The notes under the pieces are model-generated. The model had not been told where the DNA came from. It saw only the letters and a list, made by a program, of their open reading frames with translations, and made no database searches. This document shows, piece by piece, positions 43,086 to 50,626 of a DNA stretch of 55,142 bases (its first letter is position 1; the number at the start of each line of letters is the position of its first letter). The position numbers and the translations under genes were made by a program. The DNA comes from an uncultured Acetatifactor sp. (lineage in GTDB: Bacteria; Bacillota; Clostridia; Lachnospirales; Lachnospiraceae), in the NCBI GenBank assembly GCA_947627115.1, contig CANQUQ010000016.1, forward strand, positions 1-55,142, in the 5' to 3' direction.

Positions 43086-44476
43086 GAAGAAGAAAAAGTG
43101 ATTACGGTTACATAAAGGTCAGCTACAGGAACTATCGGGAGAGAGTCAGGCGAAAGCGCAGAATCATTGCGGCGGTGTCTGCCGCAGCTCTGTTGATCAT
43201 AGTCCTTCTGGGCCTTGGGCTGGGCAGAGCACTGTATCCGGGCAGGGAAGAGGCGTGGAAGGCGGAGCCGGAATCGGCCCCGGTCTCATCGGCGGACGGA
43301 GAGCAGAGCGGAGAGAGCCGGATGCAGGACGCGGACGGAGGGCAGAGCGGAGAGAGTCGGATGCAGGACGCGGACGGGACTGCGGAACAGGATGCGGCCC
43401 AGGATATCCCGTCCCCCCTGCCGGAGCACGAAAAGAGGAAAGAGACCCTTAAGGTAAAGGGAATTTATGTGACCGGACGGATGGCGGGAAGCGAAGCCTT
43501 TCAGGATCTGCTTGAGCTGGTGGACGAGACGGAGCTGAATACCATGGTGATCGATGTGAAGGACGATGAGGGCAGGATCACCTATGAGACGGAGCTGGAA
43601 ACTGCCAGGGGGATAGAAGCTCAGACCAGGTACATCAGCGATATGGAAGGCCTGATGAGGACGCTGAAGGAGCATCATGTGTACACCATAGCCAGAATCG
43701 TATGCTTTAAGGACCCGCTTCTGGCGGAAAAACGTCCGGAGCTGGCGTTAAAGGGACCGGACGGAACGCCGGTGACAGACTCGAACGGTCTGGCCTGGGT
43801 CAATCCCTATCGGAGAGAGGTGTGGGAATATCTGACTGAAGTGGCCGGCGAGGCTGCGGCGATGGGATTTGATGAGATTCAGTTCGATTACGTGAGATTT
43901 CCCATCGGGGCCGATGCGGATGCCGCCGACTACGGGGTGAATATGCTGGAATATACCAGACAACAGGCTATTACGGATTTCCTGACTTTTGCATCGGAGG
44001 AACTGGGCGCCGAGGGAGTGCCGGTGACGGCGGACGTGTTCGGCACTATTATCGGGAGCGATACCGACAAGGAGCGGACCGGTCAGGATTATGCGGCTTT
44101 GGCCGGTGTCATCGACGTACTTTGCCCTATGGTCTATCCCTCCCACTACAGCAATCATGTGTTCGGCCTGGACGTGCCGGATGCGCATCCCTATGAGACG
44201 GTCTATGCGGCGCTCACGGATTCCGGGGAAGAGCTGAGCGGTCTGCCGCCGGAGAAATGCGCGGCGGTGCGGCCCTGGCTACAGGCCTTTACCGCCACCT
44301 GGGTGCAGGGGCACATCTCGTACGGCGGAGAACAGATCCGGCAGCAGATTCAGGCCGTTTATGATGCCGGTTACGATGAATGGATCCTGTGGAATGCAAC
44401 GAACCGCTATTCCGCGGAGGGGCTTTTGGAGGAGCCTGTGGAAAACAGTGCGCCGGATCAGACGGCGGACACCTGA
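43082..44476 (+). CDS. Membrane-anchored putative glycoside hydrolase (DUF4015)
   Basis: The 464-residue protein has a basic N-terminus, one membrane segment (IIAAVSAAALLIIVLLGLGLG), a low-complexity linker with a duplicated 13-residue unit (DGEQSGESRMQDA / DGGQSGESRMQDA), and an extracytoplasmic TIM-barrel-like DUF4015 domain. Landmarks are KGIYVTGRMAG, NTMVIDVKDDEGRITY, GFDEIQFDYVRFPIG, VTADVFG and VLCPMVYPSHY. The family is annotated as putative glycoside hydrolase with unknown substrate. It is translationally coupled to the MATE gene and overlaps ldhA 3' to 3' by 19 nt. Confidence 0.88.
   Translation: MRRRKSDYGYIKVSYRNYRERVRRKRRIIAAVSAAALLIIVLLGLGLGRALYPGREEAWKAEPESAPVSSADGEQSGESRMQDADGGQSGESRMQDADGTAEQDAAQDIPSPLPEHEKRKETLKVKGIYVTGRMAGSEAFQDLLELVDETELNTMVIDVKDDEGRITYETELETARGIEAQTRYISDMEGLMRTLKEHHVYTIARIVCFKDPLLAEKRPELALKGPDGTPVTDSNGLAWVNPYRREVWEYLTEVAGEAAAMGFDEIQFDYVRFPIGADADAADYGVNMLEYTRQQAITDFLTFASEELGAEGVPVTADVFGTIIGSDTDKERTGQDYAALAGVIDVLCPMVYPSHYSNHVFGLDVPDAHPYETVYAALTDSGEELSGLPPEKCAAVRPWLQAFTATWVQGHISYGGEQIRQQIQAVYDAGYDEWILWNATNRYSAEGLLEEPVENSAPDQTADT
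43295..43372 (+). repeat. Two tandem 39-bp repeats in the DUF4015 linker
   Basis: The unit starts GACGGAG(A/G)GCAGAGCGG at 43295 and 43334. The copies differ at only a few positions, and each adds 13 residues to the linker. Confidence 0.92.
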
Positions 44477-45459
44477 TTCGGAGACGGCTTGTCCTGGGCG
44501 TGATCCAATGCATTCTGCAGTGTGGCGGAAGCGATGGCGGTCAGGGCCTCGCGGGTAAAGAAGCCCTGATGGGAAGTGATCATCACGTTGGGGAAGGAAA
44601 GCAGCCTGGCGGTGGTGGAGTGCTCCAGGATCTCGTCCGAGCGGTCCTCGAACACGTTGTTCGTCTCCTCCTCGTACACATCCAGTCCCACGCCTGCAAA
44701 TTTGTGCATGCGGATGCCCTCTATCAGATCGTCGGTCTTTACCAGAGCGCCTCTGGAGGTGTTCACCAGTATCACTCCGTCCTTCATCCGGCGGATGGTG
44801 TCTATATTGATCAGATGATAGGTGGAGTCCGTCAGAGGGCAGTGCAGAGAAATGACATCACTGTCAGATAAAAGCTGATCCAGAGAGACGTATTCCGCAA
44901 GCTCCCGGAGAGATTCGTTGGGATACACGTCGTAGGCAAGAATCCTCATGCCGAAGCCTCTGCAGATGCGGCACATGGCGGCGCCGATCCTGCCGGTGCC
45001 GATAATGCCGGCAGTTTTTCCGTGAAGGTTAAATCCCATAAGACCGCTTAAGCTGAAATCGTTTTCCCGGACTTTGTTATAGGCCTTATACAGCCGGCGG
45101 TTGCAGGCAAGAGCCAACGCTATGGCGTGCTCCGCCACAGCCTCCGGAGAGTATCCTGGGACACGCATGACACAAATGTTGTATTCTTGCGCCGCCTCCA
45201 GATCCACATTATTGTAGCCGGCACAGCGCAGGAGCACCAGTCCGATCCCCTTTCTGTGGAGTATCTCAAGCGTCTGTCTGCCCACGTCGGAGCTTACAAA
45301 GGCGCAGACGGCGTCAAACCCGTCTGCCAGGGCCGCGGTGCGGGGCTCCAGGTCGGATTTGAGATACTCGATCTCCAGCCCCGGAAATTCCGGCAGTGCA
45401 GCCTGAAAGAATTCCGTGTCGTAGCTTTTGGCGTCATAAAATAAGATTTTCATAGTCAT
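44458..45459 (-). CDS. ldhA: D-lactate dehydrogenase (D-isomer-specific 2-hydroxyacid dehydrogenase)
   Basis: The 333-residue NAD-dependent enzyme reduces pyruvate to D-lactate. The NAD site is GIIGTGRIGAAM. Catalytic residues are Arg in VNTSRGALV, Glu in DVYEEE and His in ITSHQGFFTREAL. The N-terminus MKILFYDAKSYD and RCAGYNNVDLEAA match the LdhA group. The start at 45459 has AGGAGAG upstream, with Met two codons later as an alternative. Its last codons overlap the convergent DUF4015 gene. Confidence 0.92.
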   Translation of the reverse strand: MTMKILFYDAKSYDTEFFQAALPEFPGLEIEYLKSDLEPRTAALADGFDAVCAFVSSDVGRQTLEILHRKGIGLVLLRCAGYNNVDLEAAQEYNICVMRVPGYSPEAVAEHAIALALACNRRLYKAYNKVRENDFSLSGLMGFNLHGKTAGIIGTGRIGAAMCRICRGFGMRILAYDVYPNESLRELAEYVSLDQLLSDSDVISLHCPLTDSTYHLINIDTIRRMKDGVILVNTSRGALVKTDDLIEGIRMHKFAGVGLDVYEEETNNVFEDRSDEILEHSTTARLLSFPNVMITSHQGFFTREALTAIASATLQNALDHAQDKPSPNQVSAV

Positions 45460-45637
45460 TCTCTCTCCTGTTCTCTAATCATATGTTTTGCCAATATACA
45501 ATATAGTATGCGTTATGCGGACGCTTTTTAATTTATCATTGTAAATAATAGTACAAGGAGAAAAGCCGCTTATGGAGATTTTGACGGGAAGCCTGTAAGG
45601 ATTTCAGACCCAAAGCTGATACAGGAAGTGGAAAAGC
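45460..45637. other. Intergenic region between ldhA and the binding-protein gene, with a possible gene scrap
   Basis: This AT-rich stretch holds the ldhA upstream region on the minus strand. On the plus strand, from about 45570, one frame reads YGDFDGKPVRISDPKLIQEV, which looks like ordinary coding sequence but has no start and runs into the terminator. It may be a decayed gene end. I see no clear promoter. Confidence 0.3.
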
Positions 45638-45674
45638 AAAAAAGCGTCCCCGGACGTACCGGGAACGCTTTTTA
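45638..45674. terminator. Bidirectional terminator
   Basis: AAAAAGCGT and ACGCTTTTT flank CCCGG/CCGGG, with one mismatch, around a small loop. T-runs exist on both strands. On the minus strand it ends the left sugar transporter operon. Confidence 0.85.
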
Positions 45675-45723
45675 TGTTTGAAACAGGATAACGCAAACTC
45701 AGTTATCCGAATTGTTCAGGCAA

Positions 45724-47358
45724 TCAACCCTTCCAAGCGTTGTACTGGTTCTGGAACTCGGTCAGGATTTTCTGATATCCGGCTCCATCCAGGGCTGCCT
45801 GATATTCGTCAATTTTAGACTGTACGTCTGCCGGAGGATAAGCGCCGTTTTCAAGGTTATAGCCATACTCATTAAATATGTTCTGACATGCTGCGAACTC
45901 TGCCTCTACAGGCTTCTTGTCGAAATGAAAGCCTGTTGCAGGAGAGGTCTTAGCGTCGTTGTTGAAGCCCTTGTACAGTTCTGCCTTGTTGTCAGGCTCG
46001 TTGTCCATAGGAGTTACGATGGTAGCACTTGCAGACTCCCACATGGAGTGGTTGTACTTCTCGGAGGTACCGGTAGGATCCTCGTTCTCTGCAGGAGCTC
46101 TCAGGGTGCCGTTGTCGTCGACCCAAGACTGAAGAACTCTGCCGCCGTCGGTAGCATATACATAGTCCTCGCCCTCGATGCCGAAGGTGTACAGGTCAGC
46201 CAGCTTGCTGTCGGTGTAGAGCAGGCCCATGAAGCGCAGGCAAGCCTTAGCCTGTTCCTCGGAGCTGTTGGAGGTCACTGCATAGCAGGAGCCCAGAGCA
46301 GAGGTGGAGTGTGCCCATTTGTTGGTAAGGGGAACCATAACAACGTCCTGGCCATAACGAGCACTTGCCTCGTCATTTACAGGGACATCTGTCCACCAGG
46401 AGAAGCCCCAGGTTTTTTCCTGAGTCGTCTGGTCGTTCGTGGTCTTGGTCACATCGTCCTCGGAGATGTAGCCCTTGTCGGCCCAGTCAGCCATCAGGGT
46501 ACAGAACTCAAGGTACTGAGGAGAAGTAACAACGTCCACCACCTCGTTGGTGCTCTTGTCGACTGCAACCCAGTTAGCGGTAGCATCAGCGGTGAAGAAA
46601 TCAAAGTCGTTGATGTACCATCTGTAGAACATAGCGGTCTTCTGGGTCAGGTAGGGATACTTCAGACCTTCGGACCTGCAGTCGGCCAGCATGGGCTCGA
46701 TGTCCTTCAGAGACTTAACGGAAGACAGGTCCCAGCCGTACTTGTCGACCAGATCCTTGCGGGCCATCAGGTCGTAGCCCTCTACGTTGTCCTTGTAGAC
46801 GGGGATGTAGTAGTTCCTTCCGTTGTACTTGGTATTCTCCCACTGGCTCGCGTCCATGGACTCGTACAGAGCCTTGCCGTCCTCGGACTGAAGCAGGTCT
46901 GTGATGTCGTAAACAGCGTTCTTGGGAACTAGGTCGTTGGTGCCGATGGCTGCTTCCCAGGAAGCGGTCCACAGCAGGTTGATCTCGTTGTTCGCCAGGG
47001 ACAGGTTGGCCTTGTCGGTGTACTCGTTGGAGGAGATCTCGGTCAGAACGATCTGAACGTTGATCTTATCCTTGATGTACTCGTTGATTGCTGTCTCAAC
47101 CTTCTTTACCTGCTCAGAGTCAGGAGTACCAAGGTTGAAGGTAGCTCTGGTTACGTTGATGGTAACAACCTCGCCGCTGGGCGCTGCAGGCTGTTCTGCG
47201 TCACTGCTCTCGTCAGCAGGAGCGCTGCTCTCGTCTGTGCTCGCCTGCTGGCTGTCAGCAGAGGGCGCAGTGCCGGCGGTGTCATCGCCACAGCCAGCAA
47301 GCATGGTTGCTGTCATAGCACCGGCCAAGACCAGAGCTAAGATCTTTTTGATTTTCAT
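45724..47358 (-). CDS. Sugar ABC transporter substrate-binding lipoprotein
   Basis: The 544-residue protein has a lipoprotein signal (MKIKKILALVLAGAMTATML, lipobox LAGC with Cys23), an Asp/Ser/Glu/Ala-rich linker, and a type 1 extracellular binding domain. The size and pairing with LplB/LplC permeases fit the CUT1 subgroup that binds oligosaccharides. The neighbouring cellobiose phosphorylase suggests cello-oligosaccharides, as an inference. It is the last gene of the left operon. Confidence 0.92.
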   Translation of the reverse strand: MKIKKILALVLAGAMTATMLAGCGDDTAGTAPSADSQQASTDESSAPADESSDAEQPAAPSGEVVTINVTRATFNLGTPDSEQVKKVETAINEYIKDKINVQIVLTEISSNEYTDKANLSLANNEINLLWTASWEAAIGTNDLVPKNAVYDITDLLQSEDGKALYESMDASQWENTKYNGRNYYIPVYKDNVEGYDLMARKDLVDKYGWDLSSVKSLKDIEPMLADCRSEGLKYPYLTQKTAMFYRWYINDFDFFTADATANWVAVDKSTNEVVDVVTSPQYLEFCTLMADWADKGYISEDDVTKTTNDQTTQEKTWGFSWWTDVPVNDEASARYGQDVVMVPLTNKWAHSTSALGSCYAVTSNSSEEQAKACLRFMGLLYTDSKLADLYTFGIEGEDYVYATDGGRVLQSWVDDNGTLRAPAENEDPTGTSEKYNHSMWESASATIVTPMDNEPDNKAELYKGFNNDAKTSPATGFHFDKKPVEAEFAACQNIFNEYGYNLENGAYPPADVQSKIDEYQAALDGAGYQKILTEFQNQYNAWKG

Positions 47359-47435
47359 TTAAAAATCCTCCCTTTTTATTTTTTATTTCAAACCCGCCGC
47401 ACTATTGCATTGGGTCGAAACCGAAGTGAATGAGA

Positions 47436-48365
47436 TCAGCCCTTTACGGATCCCACCGTAAGACCTTTGATGAAGTACTTCTGGAAGAACGGGTACACCA
47501 CCATGATCGGCGCGATCACGACCACCACGGTGGCCATCGTTGCCGAATACTGGGGGATCGTTCCGCCCATGGCCGCGAGAACGGACGAAGGCACGTTGCC
47601 GGCGCTGAGCAGGAACTCGATGCTCTTCTGGATATTTACCAGCAGCAGCTGCAGGGGCTTCTTGTTGTCGCTGGTGATGTACAGCAGCGCGTTCTGCCAG
47701 TCGTTCCAGTACGCGGTAGCCATCATGAAGCCTACGGCCGCAAGTGAGGGCTTTAACAGCGGGAACGTGATCTGGAAGAAGGTGCGGTACTCACCGGCGC
47801 CGTCGATCTTGGCCGCCTCCATCAGCTCCGCCGGGATACTGTTGGTGATATAGGTCCTCAGGATGATCACGTTCATGGTGGTCACGCACAGCGGCAGGAC
47901 CAGCAGCCACAGGCTGTCCTTCAGGTGGTACATGGAAGTGAATACCACATATCCTGCCAGCTGTCCGCCCTGGAACAGCATGGGGATCAGAAGGTACACC
48001 GACAGGAACTTGGATAACCGGAACTCTCTCCGGCTGATGGAGTAGGCGAACATGCTCATCACCAGCAGGCCCAGCGCCGTGCCGCCTACGGTGATGAAGA
48101 TCGTGACGCCGTAGGAGGTGAAGAGCTTCGTGCCGTACTTCAGCACGCTGTTCATGCCCGCCATGGACCATTTCTTGGGCCAGAAAGCAAAGCCGTTCTG
48201 ATTGATGGCTGTCTCATCGGAGAACGCCGCCACGAACACCAGCACTACGGGGAGCAGGCAGAACAATGTGTATAACAGGAGAAAGAAGCCGAGTATGTAC
48301 TGTCCCGGTCCTTTCTTTTCTTTTTTAGAAGGCGCCAGATCGGCCATGTTTCCTTTTTTGCTCAT
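47436..48365 (-). CDS. Sugar ABC transporter permease, LplC/YtcP type (left copy)
   Basis: The 309-residue permease has six membrane segments. The EAA loop reads AELMEAAKIDGAGEYRTF. The C-terminus YPFFQKYFIKGLTVGSVKG is typical of the LplC/YtcP group. Over the 210 residues available for comparison it differs from the right copy at about 13 positions. No ATPase is in the operon. It follows the LplB gene by 17 nt. Confidence 0.94.
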   Translation of the reverse strand: MSKKGNMADLAPSKKEKKGPGQYILGFFLLLYTLFCLLPVVLVFVAAFSDETAINQNGFAFWPKKWSMAGMNSVLKYGTKLFTSYGVTIFITVGGTALGLLVMSMFAYSISRREFRLSKFLSVYLLIPMLFQGGQLAGYVVFTSMYHLKDSLWLLVLPLCVTTMNVIILRTYITNSIPAELMEAAKIDGAGEYRTFFQITFPLLKPSLAAVGFMMATAYWNDWQNALLYITSDNKKPLQLLLVNIQKSIEFLLSAGNVPSSVLAAMGGTIPQYSATMATVVVVIAPIMVVYPFFQKYFIKGLTVGSVKG

Positions 48366-48382
48366 CTTTCAATCTCCTTCCC

Positions 48383-49288
48383 TTAGAATAACGCGTTTTC
48401 CGGAGCGATCTTGCGGACCAGGCCGTTGGACAGCAGCATCAGCAGCAGTCCTACCACGGACTGGAAGAAGCTGGCCGCTGCAGGGAAGCCGAAGTTCGAG
48501 CTCTTGAAGATCGCATTCAGCACGTAAGAGTCAATGACCTGTGTGGTGGAATAAAGCGTGCCACTGTTCCTGGTGACCTGATAGAACAGACCGGTATCGG
48601 ATCTCATGACGCTTCCCACAGACAGCAGGAGCATTACGGTGATCATCGGGATCAGGGAAGGCAGCGTGATGTGCCAGATCTGCTTCCACTTGTTGGCGCC
48701 GTCGATCTGGGCCGCCTCGTACAGCTCCGTATCGATACCTGCCAGCACGGACATGTACAGCACGGAACCGTAGCCCACACTGTTCCATATCTTTACGATA
48801 GTCAGGATCAGGGGCCACAGCGAGGCCGTGGAATAGAACCGGACGTTCATGCCGAAGGTATTGTTCAGGATACCGGTATCGGTACTGATGAATGCATATA
48901 CGATGAACTGCACTGCCGCGTAGGAAATGAACACGGGCACGATCATGATGGTCTGCATTACCTTCGCCACCTTCTTGAATACGAACTGGTCGATAGCGAT
49001 GGCCAGCACCACGTTCAGGAAGGTCCCCACTGCGGTGAAGATCACGTAGTAGATCAGCGTGTTCTTCGTGATGGAAACAAAGGTGTCCTTGGAGGCCAAC
49101 ATGAACTGAAAGTTTTTGATTCCGTTCCAGGGGCTGCCCCAGATGCCCTTCGTGTAGTCAAATGCCTTGAATGCCATTACCAGACCTGCCATGGGCACAT
49201 ACATGATAAAGAACAGGATCAAGAAGGCCGGTAGAGCCATTACCACGTGCGCCCTGTGTTTCCATGTGTTTTCGAGAAAACCTTTCAT
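48383..49288 (-). CDS. Sugar ABC transporter permease, LplB/YteP type (left copy)
   Basis: The 301-residue permease has six membrane segments and the EAA loop TELYEAAQIDGANKWKQIW. By my count it differs from the right copy (53588-54493) at 18 residues, about 94 % identity, with long identical DNA runs. It is the first gene of the left operon. No good promoter is visible between it and the recombinase terminator at 49396-49432. Confidence 0.94.
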   Translation of the reverse strand: MKGFLENTWKHRAHVVMALPAFLILFFIMYVPMAGLVMAFKAFDYTKGIWGSPWNGIKNFQFMLASKDTFVSITKNTLIYYVIFTAVGTFLNVVLAIAIDQFVFKKVAKVMQTIMIVPVFISYAAVQFIVYAFISTDTGILNNTFGMNVRFYSTASLWPLILTIVKIWNSVGYGSVLYMSVLAGIDTELYEAAQIDGANKWKQIWHITLPSLIPMITVMLLLSVGSVMRSDTGLFYQVTRNSGTLYSTTQVIDSYVLNAIFKSSNFGFPAAASFFQSVVGLLLMLLSNGLVRKIAPENALF

Positions 49289-49380
49289 TGTGTCACGCTC
49301 CCTTTTTATATTTTTGTTATAGCCCCCATATCGCCGCGGGCTTTTTCTGCCAATGTGAAGGAATGACCTGTGGGATTTTA

Positions 49381-49398
49381 TTTAATTCCTCCCATTAA
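49381..49398 (-). repeat. Left copy of an 18-bp inverted repeat, possible recombination site
   Basis: On the minus strand this reads TTAATGGGAGGAATTAAA. It is identical to 53447-53464 on the plus strand. Flanking bases differ on both sides in the two places. The sequence itself has TTAAT/ATTAA arms around the 7-bp centre GGGAGGA, a layout like tyrosine-recombinase core sites. A shared operator is the alternative. Confidence 0.6.
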
Positions 49399-49432
49399 AA
49401 AAAGCGGCCCGCCGGATATCAGCGGTGGCCGC
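49396..49432 (-). terminator. Terminator of the recombinase gene
   Basis: On the minus strand GCGGCC and GGCCGC pair, with further pairing inside, followed by seven T (49403-49397). It ends the recombinase transcript and insulates the left transporter operon from upstream transcription. Confidence 0.85.
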
Positions 49433-49451
49433 AGGTAGAAAAACGCAGTAC

Positions 49452-50537
49452 TTAAAACGTACTGTTATGGATCGTTTCCAGATGGAATGCCAGATCGGAC
49501 TGCTTGTTTGGGTAGAGATGGGAATAGATCTGCAGGGTAGTCTCGATCTTGTCGTGTCCGAGACGTTCCGCGATCAGGAGAGGAGAATACCCCAGTTCGA
49601 TCAGAAGGCTTGCGTGGGAATGGCGAAGGTCGTGGAGCCGGATTTCCTTTACCCCTGCCTCTGCACAGCCGGATTTCAAGGCTTTGTTCAAATAGTATTT
49701 GCTCACGGGGAACAGCCTCTCGTCGCTGCGGTGCGCCGTCAAGAATTTCCGCACATAGGAGCGCAGCTCGTCCGCCAGAAAATCCGGCAGCGTGACGCTC
49801 CTTATGCTCTTTGAAGTTTTGGGAGCAAGGAGCAGGTCCTGTCCTTTGAGACGGCAATAGTTATGGGTGATGTGCATCAGGCCTCTGGCAAAATCAAAAT
49901 TGTCCGCCGACAGGGCCAGCAACTCACCGGATCGGATGCCGGTCCAGAACAGCAGCTCAAAAATGATGCGATAGGGGGATTCCGCGTCCAGGCAGGATAA
50001 GAAATGCCGAAATTCGTCAATCGTCCAGAAGCTCATGGCTGCGGCCTTTTTCTGGCCGATACTGCCGCACAGAGCGGCGGGATTGGAGGGAAGATCATAG
50101 TATCGTATACCGTAATTAAAAACGGCCGACAGCTGTACATGAATGGATTTTAAATAAGTATCGGAATAAGGCCGGCCGTTCTTGCTGCGGTGAGACAGCA
50201 GTTCGTTCTGCCAGAATCTCACTGTGGATACCTTGATCTCATTGACGGGCATGTTCTCGAAATAAGGGAGAATTTTTGTTTCGATCAGATAAGTCTTCTC
50301 ATAAAAGGAAGTCGGCTTGCAGCGGTTCCTGCAATCATCCAGATAGAGTTCTGCGAGCATCCGGAAGGTCATTTCACAGCAATTTGTATGCTGCGTGAGG
50401 AATGCAGCCTCGTAATCCCTGGCGGCTTTTTTGGAGGGAAAGCCTTCCTTTTTCTTACGCTTTCTTTTGCCGTTCCAGTCCGTGTAATAGAAGCTGCAGT
50501 ACCAGCCCTTGCGTTCCCTGTTTTTGTATACAGGCAT
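49452..50537 (-). CDS. Tyrosine recombinase (phage-type integrase)
   Basis: The 361-residue recombinase has an N-terminal AP2-like arm-binding region (YYTDWNGKRKRKKKEGFPSK), a SAM-like core-binding domain and a catalytic domain. Catalytic residues are Arg in TGIRSGELLAL, Lys in the KTSKSIRSVTLP strand, HDLRH, LGHDKIETT and the Tyr nucleophile in QIYSHL. The ATG at 50537 is preferred; a TTG 27 nt upstream would fall before the predicted transcript start. No excisionase or other phage or ICE gene adjoins it. It lies between cellobiose phosphorylase and the left transporter operon, so it may act as a DNA invertase. Confidence 0.92.
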   Translation of the reverse strand: MPVYKNRERKGWYCSFYYTDWNGKRKRKKKEGFPSKKAARDYEAAFLTQHTNCCEMTFRMLAELYLDDCRNRCKPTSFYEKTYLIETKILPYFENMPVNEIKVSTVRFWQNELLSHRSKNGRPYSDTYLKSIHVQLSAVFNYGIRYYDLPSNPAALCGSIGQKKAAAMSFWTIDEFRHFLSCLDAESPYRIIFELLFWTGIRSGELLALSADNFDFARGLMHITHNYCRLKGQDLLLAPKTSKSIRSVTLPDFLADELRSYVRKFLTAHRSDERLFPVSKYYLNKALKSGCAEAGVKEIRLHDLRHSHASLLIELGYSPLLIAERLGHDKIETTLQIYSHLYPNKQSDLAFHLETIHNSTF

Positions 50538-50543
50538 AAAAAA

Positions 50544-50589
50544 CACATCCTTTCTTTTTTGCAATATTATACAAAAAAGAAAGGATGTG
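50544..50589 (-). promoter_or_regulatory. 18-bp perfect hairpin with T-run and internal -10 at the recombinase start
   Basis: CACATCCTTTCTTTTTTG (50544-50561) and CAAAAAAGAAAGGATGTG (50572-50589) are perfect 18-bp arms around a 10-bp centre. On the minus strand the stem is followed by TTTTTT and then the recombinase ATG, so it acts as terminator for the upstream gene and hides the AAAGGA ribosome site. The centre contains TATAAT (50571-50566) with TTTTCA 16 nt upstream as a weak -35. A transcript starting near 50559 would lack the left arm and have a free ribosome site. Confidence 0.7.
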
Positions 50590-50626
50590 AAAAAGTACGC
50601 TTATGGTACGGTGCGGGCCAAAAAGG

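Noticed and set aside
45560..45640. Small gene at ATG 45572
   Set aside because: It encodes only eight residues before a stop. The other frame looks coding-like but lacks a start.
45712..46932. Plus-strand frame of 406 codons opposite the binding-protein gene
   Set aside because: It is antisense to a lipoprotein gene with a clear lipobox, and its translation is a Val/Leu-rich shadow.
49452..50537. Prophage or integrative conjugative element
   Set aside because: The recombinase is the only mobile-element gene; no excisionase, relaxase, replication or structural gene is near.
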